Shown piece after piece: positions 1 through 13,141 of a DNA stretch of 64,000 bases. The stretch comes from Erythrophleum ivorense (taxonomy: Eukaryota; Streptophyta; Magnoliopsida; Fabales; Fabaceae), in contig JAIUCV010000230.1 of NCBI GenBank assembly GCA_026724425.1, positions 868,001 through 932,000 on the forward strand, in the 5' to 3' direction. A model generated the notes under the pieces. That model was given only the letters and a program-made list of their open reading frames with translations. It was not told where the DNA came from and made no database searches. Each line of letters starts with the position of its first letter. Positions within the stretch are counted from its first letter, which is position 1. Position numbers and translations under genes: made by a program.

Positions 1-167
1 GAATTTAGTGACGGAAAGTTCCGTCACTACTGAGCATGATAGCCAATTCCAATTTTGTGATGGAATTCTGTGACGGAATATTCCGTCACTAATTTAGCGA
101 CGGAATTAGTGACGGAATTTATATTACAAAATTGTCTGTCGCTAATCCGTCGCTAAATCCGTCACAA
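1..167. repeat. Left subterminal repeats of CACTA element 1
   Basis: Short motifs of the type TAGTGACGGAATT and TTCCGTCAC occur repeatedly in both orientations and form small hairpins. The same motif family fills 16.6-17.24 kb. In CACTA elements such repeats are binding sites for the TNPA protein. Confidence 0.8.
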
Positions 168-3100
168 ATTATTTAAATATTATTTTTAATGATTTATGTA
201 ATATAATGACTTAAATATATATGTATATATGAAACCGTTGCAAATTAGTTAAATATTATTAATTTTGTGTGTGTGTGTATATATATATTATAATTTAATA
301 ATTTACATATTATAATATAAATTAATAATTTAATAATTTCAATATGAAAATAGTAAAATTTGATAAATAATAATGTGGTTAATTATTCTATAAGTAATAA
401 AAGGTCTCCATTCTTGTTCAAAAATTAAAAAAATGTATAATTTATTTATTTTAAGTCATAAATTAATATAAATATAAAATATATTTAATTAAATAAAAAT
501 AGTAAAAAAGTTTGCAAATTTAAAATCATGATTCAAACAACTGTGTATAAGGAATAATTAAAAAAATAAAAAATAAATAAAAGTGAAATAAATATTTCAC
601 TCAACAAAATTCAAAAAATAAATGAAATAAAAAAATTATGACGCGTCTATTTTCCAAAATGTTATAAATATTAGAAATGATTCCACTCAGCTATTATTCT
701 TTAATCACATCATGTCTCTTACCTCTTTGTGCTCCTAATCAGTTTTCTCTCTTTGTCATGGTATAAACTCTCAGTTAAATTCACACATTCTTCGTGGTAT
801 TTCTCTATTTCTGTTAGCACTTTTTTAAGTGATCGTGTCAAGGTTTTTCCTTATTCAAAAACTAAGTATTTCTCTTATTTAAATATCAAATCTCTCAAAT
901 TCTCTCAAAAGAAATAAAGACTAAATATTGAGAGGTGCAAAATCAAAAAAGAAATAGAGAGTATGATCTAAAATCTAATACATATTATATAGCTATATAG
1001 TTAGAGACGAAGAATAATATAAAAGAGTATGTATCTAATTTACTTTATTTTTACACCTATTCCTTTCCCCCCCTCAATCTCTTTTAATTACACTACATGC
1101 AAAAACATAATTAATATCCTTTTTATTTTCTTTCATTTTCAATTGAGATTTGATTTTTGTTGGTTCATATTTGTTTCCAATTACATTTGCAATAATTTTT
1201 CATTTCCTACTCATGAGAGTCCAAGGGATAAGAAAGCTTTTTTTCCCCTCCTAACATAACAAAGGGAAAAAACTTGTCAAAATGATTGTTCTTAGGATGA
1301 AAATTATCATAATATGCTATTAACTATTGTTTACCAATCTATGAAATCTTGCTAAGTAAATTATTTAATTACCCAACTTCTAATTTATAAAAAATAAAAA
1401 TAAGTTGTAGTAAATTTTACTATAACATAATGTTATATTAGTTAAATAATATGAAAAATAATTTTTTTTTGGTAGACTACATAGCATAGTAATGTATGTC
1501 TTTAAATTATAAAAAGGTATGTTACATATAATTTTGTTAATGTAAAATTTTTATATAAATTATGAGTTCATGACTTTTTTTTTTAATTTTCACTCTACTA
1601 ATAACTTATGTTGAGATTTGGCCTTAAGTATGAGTAATTTTTTTTAACAATTCAATATTATACAATTGGACTTTAAAATAAATTTCCTTTTGTATTATAT
1701 ATTTATTAAGGGATTTGAAAATAAATATCTATAAAATTTTACCTAAGTTTAGTACTTTAATTAATATATACTTTTGTGTGTGTGTGTGTGTGAGTTGGAA
1801 TTATATACTATAGTAGAAGAAAAGTTTATAATTTCTATTCTCTCAATATACTTTGAAAATTTTTTAATCCTGCTTAAATTGGAGTTAAGCTCATATTCTT
1901 ATTAAAGTGTATAAGCTTTTTAATATATATATATATATATATATATGATAATATGGAAGTTGTTAAATTTGATATAATAAATGAATTTTAACCTAGTTAT
2001 TGGTCGTGCTCTAACATTTCATTATTATTTAATAACTTTTCAATTTTGATAATAAGTTTAACTATTATTACTTTATTATGAAATGAAGATACTTTTTTTA
2101 CTTCAAAAAAAGAGAGAATAATTTGTGTTTATTGGGATGAATAATTGTTTTTCCTAATAAAAACTTAGAAACTTGGGATTTAAAATCCATCATACTTTTA
2201 AACTAAAATTTAATTGAATAACATCCCTCTAACAAAAATTAATTGAATAACTCATAAATCAATTTGATTAGAAGAAGATATATTTCTAGTAAATAGAATG
2301 ACTTTTTATTTGTAATTTTTTATAAACTGAAAATAAAACAAATATGGCAAATTATCAAACTTATTTAAAGAAATGAAAAAGGGTAATTTTAAAATAATAA
2401 TAGTTAATATATATAGTATAGGGATTTATTTTTTATCAAGGTTTTTAATTAAAATTTGATGAGAATATAATTTTTTTAATAGTAATATGATATATATATA
2501 TATATATATGGTTTTTGTAAAAAAGTATATGATTCATTAATTAAATTATAGATTTATTATATTTTAATTATAAAATTATATAATTATGATTCATTAATTA
2601 ATTTCTGAAGTTCGTTTGCCTTATACTCTGGGATTTTGCAAAGCAAGTCAAAATATAAGGCTACTTGGCAAGAGCATAAACATCGGACTCCAGATACGTG
2701 GGGAAAGATCCGATAAAGCTAATCTATTATCAATTGATGACTTCACTCAAATCAAAAAATTTTTTGGGTCAATGATTAAGATCAATTTTATATAGTTCAT
2801 AAAACAAATTTTAACTTATATGTAACAAGTGTTAACGTCAAAATATGGTACTTTCCTTTAATATAGCATTGATAGTTGTAACTAGGCTTAAATATATTTT
2901 TATCTTCATAATTTATAAAAGTTTTAATTTACTTTAGTTTTATCAAATAATATTATTCTCTTATTTTTTTTAAATAATCTAATTTTATCTTTATTTTTTA
3001 TAATTTATCTAAAATTTAATATCAAATTTTATAAAATGTTAACTTAAACGTTAAATTTGAACGTAAGTTAATAATAGTAAATATATAAATAAAATATAAA

Positions 3101-3480
3101 ATAAAAATTATTAAGTTTGATACTATATTCTTGAAGAGGGCTCGTAGGAGAAGGAAAATTAAAACAGTACCAGCAGAGGGAAGAGACAAATGTGATCAGT
3201 TCATTTATGCTAACTAATAAAGAATATAAATTTAGTTTACTGTTAATCTAAAGAATTTTAAGAAATTGGTGTAATGCTAGATTACATTTTCGCGGGTTAA
3301 CAGGAAAAGAGGAGGGAAAAGAAAATTTTTTTTTTAAAAATTATAAATTTATTCTTATAATTATTATTTAATATTTTTAATAATAATTTTTTAATTATTA
3401 ACAATAAAAATATTAAAAATATCTTTTATCTATACAATTATTTATTTATTTTATCTTAATTTTTTATGTACTAAACTTGA
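168..3480. other. AT-rich element interior, no gene seen
   Basis: Extremely AT-rich sequence with TA microsatellites (around 1924-1946, 2489-2508 and 3814-3831) and a short TG run near 1773-1792. Open frames here are short, low in complexity and lack protein-like composition. A less AT-rich island lies around 2607-2735, but I do not recognise it. This is best read as the 5' non-coding part of element 1, upstream of its leader. Confidence 0.6.
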
Positions 3481-3525
3481 ACTTGACATTTTCCTATTTA
3501 CCTAAAAGTGGAACTCAGATGAAGA

Positions 3526-3554
3526 TGACGTCAATAGAGAACTAACTGCACGTG
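3526..3554 (+). promoter_or_regulatory. Paired ACGT-core boxes upstream of the element 1 leader
   Basis: A perfect TGACGTCA palindrome at 3526-3533 and a CACGTG G-box at 3549-3554 lie 15 bases apart in otherwise AT-rich sequence. Both are recognised by plant bZIP (and, for the G-box, bHLH) factors. They lie about 0.6 kb before the GA-rich leader, so they could regulate the transposase promoter. That role is inference; chance occurrence is possible. Confidence 0.3.
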
Positions 3555-4139
3555 GCAATGATATCTTTTTAAAATTTTTTTTTTATAGTTTAAGGTTTAA
3601 TAAAAAATATAAAAAATATAATTAAAAAGATAAAGATTTAAATTACTCCACTTTTATACGAAATTTTTTTAGAGGTATAGGATGCATATTATATTTTTAA
3701 AAAATTTATGGATATAATTGAATTTGCAAAAATAAGATCTTTACATAATATAAGTAGAATTTTCATACAAAATAAATTTCAATGAGTATATAAATAATAT
3801 AATACATCATATGTGTATATATATATATATATAAAAGAATTGGTCCTGTTATATTGCCAAAAAGTTGAAGCTGTTATTCAATTGATCTTTTGTCAATAAA
3901 TTCAAATTAACAGAAATACAAAAAAAAATAGAAAATTAAGAGAAAATAAAAAAAATGAAAGAAATAAAAAAAATCTAAATCAAAAGCTCTAAAAAACAAA
4001 TAATAATAATAATAAAAATAAACAAAGAAAGAAAACAATCAAAAAAAAAGAGAAAAGAGCAAAAGAAAATAAAAATATATATATTAAAAAAAATCTTTTA
4101 TAAAAAAAAACTTAAAAAAACAAAAAACAAAACCCAAAT

Positions 4140-4926
4140 CCTTTCCTCAGCATAAGCCCATCTTTTGCTAAACCCTAGATCTGCAACCCAATGCTCCTAA
4201 GTCCAACCCATTAGCCCAACCAAAATGCATTTTTTTTAATTTTTTTTTTTAAATCAGAAAAAATTGTAAAAAGGGCCAAAACGCAGGGTTACCTGCGTTT
4301 TGACCCAACCCCTTTGATTGATCGCCAAAACACGAAGCAGTCGGAGGCTGAGCACAGACAAGACGCAGAAAAACACGAAGCAGAGAGGGGATCGAGAGAG
4401 AGAGGAGAGACCAAGGGAAGAGGAGGCCGAGACTGAAACCGGAGAGCTTTCGAATCAAGAGAGGCTAAGGGAGAGTGGCTGCGAGGGGTCCTCTTCTCGG
4501 GTCCTTTGGGGGAGGAAGCTCGAGGAAGGGATTTGGGAAATTAGAGAGGGGATCGAGAGGGAGAGGAGAGACCGAGAGGAAGAGGGAGGCAGAGAGGGGT
4601 CTGGCTTTAGGAATTTCGAATCGAGGAGGAGAGAACATTTTCTTCTAATCGGGAAGGAGGGAGCTCGATTGAGGGAATTCGAAGAAGGAGGAGCTGAGGA
4701 CACCGATGAGTTGGAAAGTTTGTGTGTCTTCATTCGTCTCTCTGTTCGTGCGTCTTCATTCGTCTCTCTGTTTTTATTTTTGGTATATTTCTCTTTCACC
4801 TCTCACACTAACCAATTCCTGACTGAAATTGTCGCTCACCCTTTCAGAAATTGGAGCCCAATAATCTTTCTCATTCGCAGACTTCAGCGTAAGAGCTTTG
4901 TCATCTTCGGCCGAGACCTATTATAG
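4140..4926 (+). other. GA/CT-rich leader exon-like region of element 1
   Basis: A sharp rise in GC and purine content within AT-rich DNA. Near-identical GA-rich stretches recur about 160 bases apart (around 4384 and 4543), and a GTCTTCATTCGTCTCTCTGTT segment occurs twice near 4726-4770. The region ends with GGACCAG followed by GTTACA, a plausible 5' splice site at about 4932. An open frame of about 200 codons crosses it on the + strand, but its translation is R/E-rich and follows from the base composition; the - strand is open over part of it too. I read it as an untranslated first exon for the transposase transcript or as a captured host-gene 5' end. No start codon context argues for a protein. 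Confidence 0.45.
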
Positions 4927-7510
4927 GACCAGGTTACAAGCTTTTTTTCTTTGAGGCGTTTTAACTTGTTTATGTGCTAGTTTTAATGAATGATCGAATT
5001 TGAATATTGGGTTTACGTTAATTTGGTTGTAGGAGGTTGATAGTGAATATTTTGAAGATGGGTTGTGATTCTTGTGAAGAAGTTCATCTATATAGATGGC
5101 TGGCTGTTTGCCAATTTGATTGACGGATCTTTGATCTTTTTTTTTGTGTGGATTTCCTACATGCTTAAGTTTTAATGAAATGATTTATGAGTGGTATGTT
5201 TAATTTTTGATTGTCTCCCTTACATCACTGTTCAAAACTTTAATATTTTGGTTTGATTATTATGTCATTTTGTTCTGATGGATATTAATGGCTATTAACA
5301 ATGTGTGAATCGCTGTTTCCAATATGACTAGTACGATTTTGATGATTCATTTTCCAACACAACTGCTGATTAGTATCATTGAAGCTTTGATTTGCATCAT
5401 TTCATGGACTCATACGATTTTGATTACTATGCTATAAAGCAACATTAAATTGAAGATACCTGGATATGTAGAGGGTTAGAGGCCATTAATATTAGAATTT
5501 GTGGCTGATTGTTTCTAGGAAAACAGGAAAAAAGTTGGAAAGTTTGTAGTGGTGAGATTCTAATGGGTTACTATGGTGCAGCTCAGCAGAGCTAGCCTAT
5601 CATCAAGTTTGGTTACTTTTACTTTCTCTTTTTAAAACGACGTTTTATGTAGGAGGTATACCTCATTCAATTTGGGTGTAAATTTTCTCATAAATTACTA
5701 ATTGAGCATCATAAATGAGTCTAATACAAATGTAAACTTGGCCCATGCCCCTGCTAGTATGAATCTTTTGTACCATGAACTTTCGGAGTTGGGATTAGTA
5801 ATTATGCTTTGGTCCATATGGTTCAGTAAAAAATTGCATAGGTTGAACGATATGTTTAAAAGCACATGGTTTTGGCCAAATGTTGACTGGGTTAGTTAAT
5901 ACAGGTGGTCTAATGGTGGAACTGGCCCAGACAAATGGCTTGTTCGGTGTTTACTGGTTCGCCAGTTTACTGGTCTAACTGGGAGGCTGGTCTAGGCCCA
6001 ATGACAGTGCCCTTAAGGTGCCAGACCCTTAGCAACTTGAGGCAAGAGGTGCTAAAATACCATTTGTCCAAGTGAAGTAAAATGCTAAAAATTATAAAAA
6101 TAAATATTAAGTAAAATTTAAATATTGTAATATATATTATCATATTGCTCAAGGATGAAATTCATATAAAGTAGCAGATGTTTAATATAAACTATGATGA
6201 CAAGCTATAAAGATTTAATAAGTTTACAACCTTAAAAAAGATGTGGTAGCTGTAAAATTCATATGATAAACATTGTAAGCATATAATGTAGAATTTATTT
6301 TTTTAATTAACTAATTTCTGTAACTTCTAGGTTCTCATTGAGCATGCATATTTGCAATTAATTAAAATTTATAATATTCTAAATCAGCTAGTATAACCTA
6401 GTGATTGCCCAGACCTTCCTTTGTGGTCTCTTTACCTGTTTTGCTCTAAACTCATGGGGTACATGCAAATCTCACCAAGGATCCCTGACAACTTATTTAT
6501 AAGAAAGCAGCCACCTGACAATGCAAAAAATAAGTGTTCAATTGTTTTGGAGCTAGACATGCATATAATTCAAATATTGGGGGAAAGGGCTGCATTTTGC
6601 GATTTGCAGCATGTTATTAGTATTAATTATATTCAGTACCATTATCCAAACAAATGACTTGACCTTTGAAGGAGGTTTAGATTTCCAAATAGGTTTTTCA
6701 AGAAGAAAGGAGGCTGTACTAGGATATTTTTTTTTAAATATCTTTATTAGCTAGTTACCCTATTTTCCTCTGCTCTCCACACAATACAGTCGTTACTTTG
6801 ATGTATTTCTGGTTTCATTTACCTCTCTCTCTCTCTATCTCTTAGGGTGTTAAGCAGAGTTAATTTCTGTGCTAAGTTTCTTACTTGGGTGTTGAATATA
6901 TTTTGCTTCTGAATTTGTTAGCTGTCATCCTCTCAATAGATTGATGTTGTGTGAAAAACAGATCCAGCATGGAAGATTTGCCACTTGGTAAATGCTGAGT
7001 GCTAATTTGACAGTGTGATAAAGACACTCATGTAGGCATTTCTTTTTTCTTTTTCTCTTTTTAAAATAGAGGCATTCATTCTGGATCAGAGTTTTGCATA
7101 AAATATTTATGTTTTTGTGATTGTGTTTAGCTTACATTCACTTTTGGACGTGCTTTTTTAGAATATGACATTTTGCTCTTGTACATACCCCGGAGGCAGG
7201 TATAGTTAATTACTTTGGTGTCTCTGTATGATAATGTGTTCAATATTCTTATGTTGAACTAGCTTAGTATCATTGGAGTGATGGACTCATCTCTGAGGGT
7301 TGAGTTTGAATCCCAGTTGGTGCCAAATTATGAGAATATGCACATAATCTTGTTCCCATAAATTTTCTTCTCTAGTTTTGAAGGAAATAGAGAAATAGGA
7401 TAGGGAGTGGAAATTATATTTCCTGTTGCTGACCCAATATGCTTTAAGAAAAGTAGGTTCAATTGTTGGAACATACTAATTTTAGAAATTCTTCCTGTTC
7501 CTTTTGCTTT
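4927..7510 (+). other. Non-coding interior of element 1, intron-like
   Basis: T-rich sequence with many stop codons, between the putative leader exon and the transposase coding start. A less AT-rich patch at about 5900-6050 (ACTGGTTCGCCAGTTTACTGG and neighbours) looks like a degraded dispersed repeat of unknown class. No gene is supported. If the leader is an exon, this is most simply the long 5' intron of the transposase gene. Confidence 0.4.
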
Positions 7511-8202
7511 AGGGTAAATTATAGTTTACCCTCTTGTGGTTTGGGTCGAAATCAATTCTGCCCTGTAGTGATTTAAAGTGTCTCATTCGACTCCCATGTG
7601 TTTTGTTTTGTTGCTGCTTAATTACCTTGTATATTTGTTTGTAATTTTAACTGAAATAATCATGTGTGTTGGAATATTCTGTGATTATTGGATAGGCTAT
7701 GATTAATTAATTAATTTGTGATTATTCTGTAATTATGAGTAGTTAATAGCTTGTCCTGTAACATTCCCTATAAATTCAAAGGTTCATTTAGATCAGACTC
7801 AGTGACTACATTACATCTAAAGGGTTTTCTCTCTTCCTTTGTCCATATTTTATGATGTGAAAGCTTAATTTATGAATAATCTCATTGTTGAAAGTATGTT
7901 ATACTTTTATTTTAAACAGTTTTATATATTTTTAAGGCTATTATTAGGATTAAGCTGACATCTTGAAGTTGAAATTGTCCCCTGAATTCCAGCAATAACC
8001 TTAAAACGTGTGGAAATATTTAAAAGATAAGTCAAATAGACATTTAACAATAAAATTGTTCATTGTTTTAGCATGCATGTAATTATTTTTGTTAAAATTT
8101 AGATGTGAAATATCAAAGGGTGGGTATTGAATGACACTAAACCGTAGGGGGAGCAAATTGTTTTTGGGACAAATCACAAGGGGTTAAACTGTAATTTAGC
8201 CT
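7511..8202. mobile_element. MITE-like element with long terminal inverted repeats
   Basis: The left arm begins AGGGTAAATTATAGTTTACC (7511 onward) and the right arm, read in reverse from 8202, begins AGGCTAAATTACAGTTTAAC. The match continues, diverged, for about 85-90 bases on each side, including CCTTGTGATTTG against CTCTTGTGGTTTG. The interior, about 0.5 kb, encodes nothing. Long inverted repeats with no coding capacity fit a Mutator-like or similar MITE. The flanks are T-rich and I see no clear target-site duplication, so the superfamily is undecided. Confidence 0.65.
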
Positions 8203-9399
8203 TTCTTTTATTTTTCAGTATAAAGTTGCAGATTTTAAAAATGATGCCTTTTTCAAATATGTGGACTTCAATAAGTGCTTCTAAATCTAATGTATTGTTT
8301 TGTTAAAAGTGGGATTAATTAACAAAAAAATGGGAGAAAGAGTAAAAGTGGGAGAAAGAGTAAAAGCCAAAAAAATATAATTAACAAAAAAAAAAAACAA
8401 AAAATGGGAGAAAGAGTAAAAGTGGGATTAATTCAGTTTTCATAAATTAAAGAATACAAACTAATTTTAAAATCATTTTGAAAGCTTAAATAATTTCTCA
8501 TTCCTTTTCTTTCTTCCCTTCTCACCACAATAAATAAATAAAAAAAATAAAAATAAAATAAAAATAAAATGAAAACAAAAAAAATGATAAGAAAAAAAAG
8601 AAAAAAGCGAAAATGCAAGAAAAGTAAAGAAGTAAAATTGCTCTGTCTTTTAGCAAATCAAAACACATCGATCAATTCTAAATTCGTTTTGTTTGTTAAA
8701 AGGAAAAGTAATTTTTATTTTCTTTATCTTTACACAAAAATGAACTTAACAATAAAAAAACAACAAAAACAAAAACAAAACAAAAACAAAAACAAACAAA
8801 CAAATCTATCCTCCATCGAACTACGTGGACTTTGATCCCTCTCGAAGGGTACGTAGGCTCTAGGCTTTCATCCTAGGTCAAGTCCATCCTTGTAAATAAA
8901 TTTTCTTTTTTTTCAATTTTCATTTTTTTAATTCCCTTTACTTTATTTTATTTTCTAATTTGGTTTCTTTAATTTCATTCTTCTTTTGGTAATTTCATTT
9001 CTTTTATCTCTATTCTTATTTAATTCCCTTTACTCCCAAATCTATTTTCTGGTTCGCAAAATGTTTTTTGAGACTATACTGTACAACTTTAATGTTACTG
9101 ATGTCAGTCCTTATGATTGATGACCATTGCTTGGAATTAGACTTATTCAAATCTCCACTGTCTCCAAATATGTTTATCCAATTACTTAACATTAAATACA
9201 TTACTAAGAGTGGCCTAATTAATATTGGGGAAAAAATAAAGTAAGTGAGCCATTCTAATATTTGATTGCAAACTATTTTATTTTTTTCCTAAAAAGGTAG
9301 CTACAAACCATTATAGCTTTGTAGATAGATTTTGGATGGCTACTGAATATTTGTTAGATTACTCCATGACTACTTGAAAACAGATTATTGGAAGATAGA
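8203..9399 (+). other. Non-coding spacer with simple repeats before the transposase
   Basis: Contains short direct repeats of GTGGGAGAAAGAGTAAAA at about 8330-8425, A-rich low-complexity DNA, and a segment at about 8815-8885 (CTCGAAGGGTACGTAGGC) resembling a dispersed plant retrotransposon-derived repeat. No gene supported. Confidence 0.4.
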
Positions 9400-12300
9400 A
9401 TGGAGGTGCCAGAAAATCGAAGATGGATGTATAATAGAGTTGATTCAAGTCGTCGACATTTTACAAGAGAGTTCGAGCAAGGTGTCGAGGAGTTTCTTGC
9501 TTATGCATGCCGATTGCCTTCCTTTTTGCAGTCGGAGAAGATTAGGTGTCCATGTGCCCGATGTAAATGTAAGAACCATCTATGTCTTGATGAAGTGAAG
9601 GTGCATATTTATAGACATGGATTCAAACCGGACTACTATATATGGACTAGTCATGGCGAAACGTTGACTGATTATCATTCACCCGTGTGTCAGATGGCAG
9701 GCGTCCAACATGTCTCACAAGGGTCACTTGGGAATCCACTAACACAATATGAGACCATGGTGATAAATGCAGTTATGCCAAGTTTTAGGGATAACTATAA
9801 TGCAAGTGTTGAGGAGATGCCAAATCCAAATGCAAAAGCATTCTATGACATGTTGCATGCTGCACAACAACCCTTGTGGGAAGGTTGTGAAGAGGAGTCT
9901 GAACTTTCAGCTGCTGTGCAGTTACTAAGTATTAAGGCAGAGACTAACATGTCACAACAAGGCTACAATTTAGTGTCACGACTGATGCGGAGGACACAAC
10001 CTAAAGACACTCGCATGCCTAGAGACTTGTATCAAACAAAAAAGTTGGTGTCAAAATTAGGGCTTGGTTATATGAAGATTGATTGTTGTGTAACTGGATG
10101 TATGTTGTATTATAAAGATGATGCAGATGCAACCTAATGTAAGTTTTGTGGTGAAGCACGATATGTTGCAAGAAAGTGTGATGGAAGAAAAAAGAAAATT
10201 GCTACTAAGCAATTGTGGTATCTACCACTAATTCCTAGACTTCAAAGATTATTTGCTTCTGAAAAAATAGCAAGGGAAATGAGGTGGCATTATGAGAACC
10301 GTCGAGATTTTGGCATCCTTAGTCACCCATCTGATGGAGAAGCGTGGAAGGTGTTTGATAGTACATATCCTGACTTTGCTTATGATCCACGAAATATTCG
10401 GCTTGGGTTATGTGCTGATGGCTTTACGCCATTTGGCCAATATGGGAGAAAGTATTCTTGTTGGCCAGTCATCATCACTCCGTACAATCTACCACCAACA
10501 ATGTGCATGAGACAAGAGTATATGTTCTTAACACTGATTATCCCTGGTCCTACCAATCCCAAAGGAAAAATAGATGTTTATCTGCAACCATTGATAGATG
10601 AATTAAAATTATTATGGACTGAAGGTGTGCTAACATATGATGCTTCATTGAGACAGAACTTTCAGATGCGTGCCGCACTATTATGGACAATCAATGACTT
10701 CCCAGCATATGGCATGTTATCTGGTTGGATGACAGCGGGGAGATTATCATGCCCTATATGTATGGAGAATTCGAAGTCATTTCAACTGAAGCATGGGAGG
10801 AAAACGTCTTTCTTTGATTGTCATCGACAATTTCTTCCTCCTGATCATGCATACAGGAGAAATAAAAGCTCTTTTTATAAGAATAGAGTTGAGAAATCTA
10901 TGCCTCCACCGCGATTAGATGGAGAGGAAGTTTGGCAAAGAGTATGCAATATGCCAAAAGTGATTGAGTTGGGAGAACTTGTACCAATTGAAGGGTATAA
11001 AAACACTCACCATTGGACAAAACAGAGCATATTTTGGGAATTACCATATTGGAAAACTAACCTCATTCGACATAATCTTGATGTTATGCATATTGAGAAA
11101 AATGTGTTTGACAATATATTTTATACCATCATGGACACAAAAGGAAAGACTAAAGATAATACACAAGCTCGATTGGATGTAGAAGAATATTGTCGACGAA
11201 AAGAATTAGAACTTGTCAATAGTGGAGGGAAAATTTTGAAGCCTAAGGCACAATACACTTTGAATATAGAACAAAAACGAGCTATTTGTCAATGGGTAAA
11301 GAACCTGAGACTTCCTGATGGGTATGCATCTAATTTGGCTCGATGTGTTAACATGAAGGAAGCAAAGTTATATGGAATGAAGAGTCATGATTGTCATGTA
11401 TTCATGCAACGTTTGCTTCCTATTGCCTTTGGTACTTTGCCTGAAACTGTATGGAATCCTATAACCGAGCTTAGTCAGTTCTTTAGAGAACTTTGTTCCA
11501 CTACATTGACGATAGCTCAACTAGAGTTATTAGAGCAAAACATTATTGTAACATTGTGCAAGTTGGAGAAGGTATTTCCTCCTGGGTTCTTTAACTCAAT
11601 GGAGCATTTACCCATCCACCTTCCTTATGAATCAAAGGTTGGGGGACCCGTTCAATATCGATGGATGTATCCTTTTGAAAGGTAACGAAGCTTATTACTA
11701 TATGCTTGGAATGAATATATGTTTGAAAGGTAATAAAACTTGGTTGCCTCTCTTATGTAGGTTCCTCCAGAAATTGAAGCAAAAAGTCAAAAACAAAGCT
11801 CGGGTGGAAGGATCTATATGTGAAGCTTATATAATTGAGGAGATTGCAACATTTTGCTCACATTACTTTGAGCATGATGTGCCATTAAGAATTATGAAAC
11901 CTCTAAGAAATGATGATGGTGGAGAATCGAGCCTACCTACAATTTCCATTTTTAACTATCCTGGAAGGCCTGCTGGAGAATGCAAGTCTCGTTTCTTGAA
12001 TGATCAAGAAGTGGAAGCGGTCATAAAATATGTTCTAATAAATTGTGATGAAGTGCAACCTTATATCAAGTAAGTGATATTGGTTATATATCACTTATTT
12101 GTATATGCCTAACATATTTTCTGTTATGCAGTTCATTTGTGCATGAGTTAACTTTCTCCAATCCTCAAATTGCGGATGCTGAAATAGAAGCTCGTATAGA
12201 AGCAAATTTTCCCTCATGGTTTCGAGAACACGTAAGTAGTAATAAATTTAAATTAAGTATATCTTTAAACTAACCTTAACTCACATTAAATATAAAAAAA

Positions 12301-13105
12301 TGTCACAGGTTCAAAATCCAGCCAACAATATTCTGGATTCATTTTTACATGACATTGCCCAAGGACCAAAGAGAAGCGTTAGAACTTGGCCTATTTACTT
12401 TGTTAATGGGTACAAATTTCACATTCATTCATTGAGCCATCGAAAATCAACAATAAATAGTGGTGTATGCATGAAGGGGACTGACTTTACACAATCAGAA
12501 TATGACTTCTATGGCATTCTAGAAGAGATTGTGGAGATTGAATATACGGGGGTTCCTGTGAAACGATTAGTGTTATTCAATTGTCAATGGTTTGATCCTT
12601 CACCTAATCGTGGGACAAGAATTCACAAACAATATGGGATTGTGGAAGTTCATGAATTAAGGAGGTATAACAAGTTCGATCCGTTCATATTTGCACAACA
12701 AGCGACGCAGGTGTACTACTCGTATTATCCTAGTTGTCATCAAAAGGCTAATTGGTTAGCTGTAATCAAGGTTAAGGCTCGTAGCATAATTGATGCTCCT
12801 ACATCTGAAACAAATATAGGCCCATTTCAAGTGGATGGATTAGAAGTCATACTACCTATAATTGTCCCAAATGATGAATTCCATAACCTAAGAGACATTG
12901 AAGGTTCTTATGAAGAAATAAATATGTCAACTGTTAACATAGTTTGTGAAGAAGAAGAAGATGATGATGATGATGATGAAGAAGAAGAAGAAGAAGATGA
13001 TGATGATGATGATGATGATAGTCATGGTGATGGTGATGATGATGATGATAGTCATGGTGATGGTGATGATGATGATGATGATGATGATGATAGTCATGGT
13101 GATGG

Positions 13106-13141
<36 letters not shown>

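Noticed and set aside
4168..4180. AAACCCTAG resembling plant telomere repeat
   Set aside because: A single copy only; no tandem array.
4318..4926. 202-codon open frame on the + strand
   Set aside because: Arg/Glu-rich translation produced by GA-rich repeats; the opposite strand is open over part of it as well; no recognisable domain.
8815..8885. Possible retrotransposon internal sequence (GGGTACGTAGGC)
   Set aside because: Too short and isolated to assign; reported only within the spacer description.
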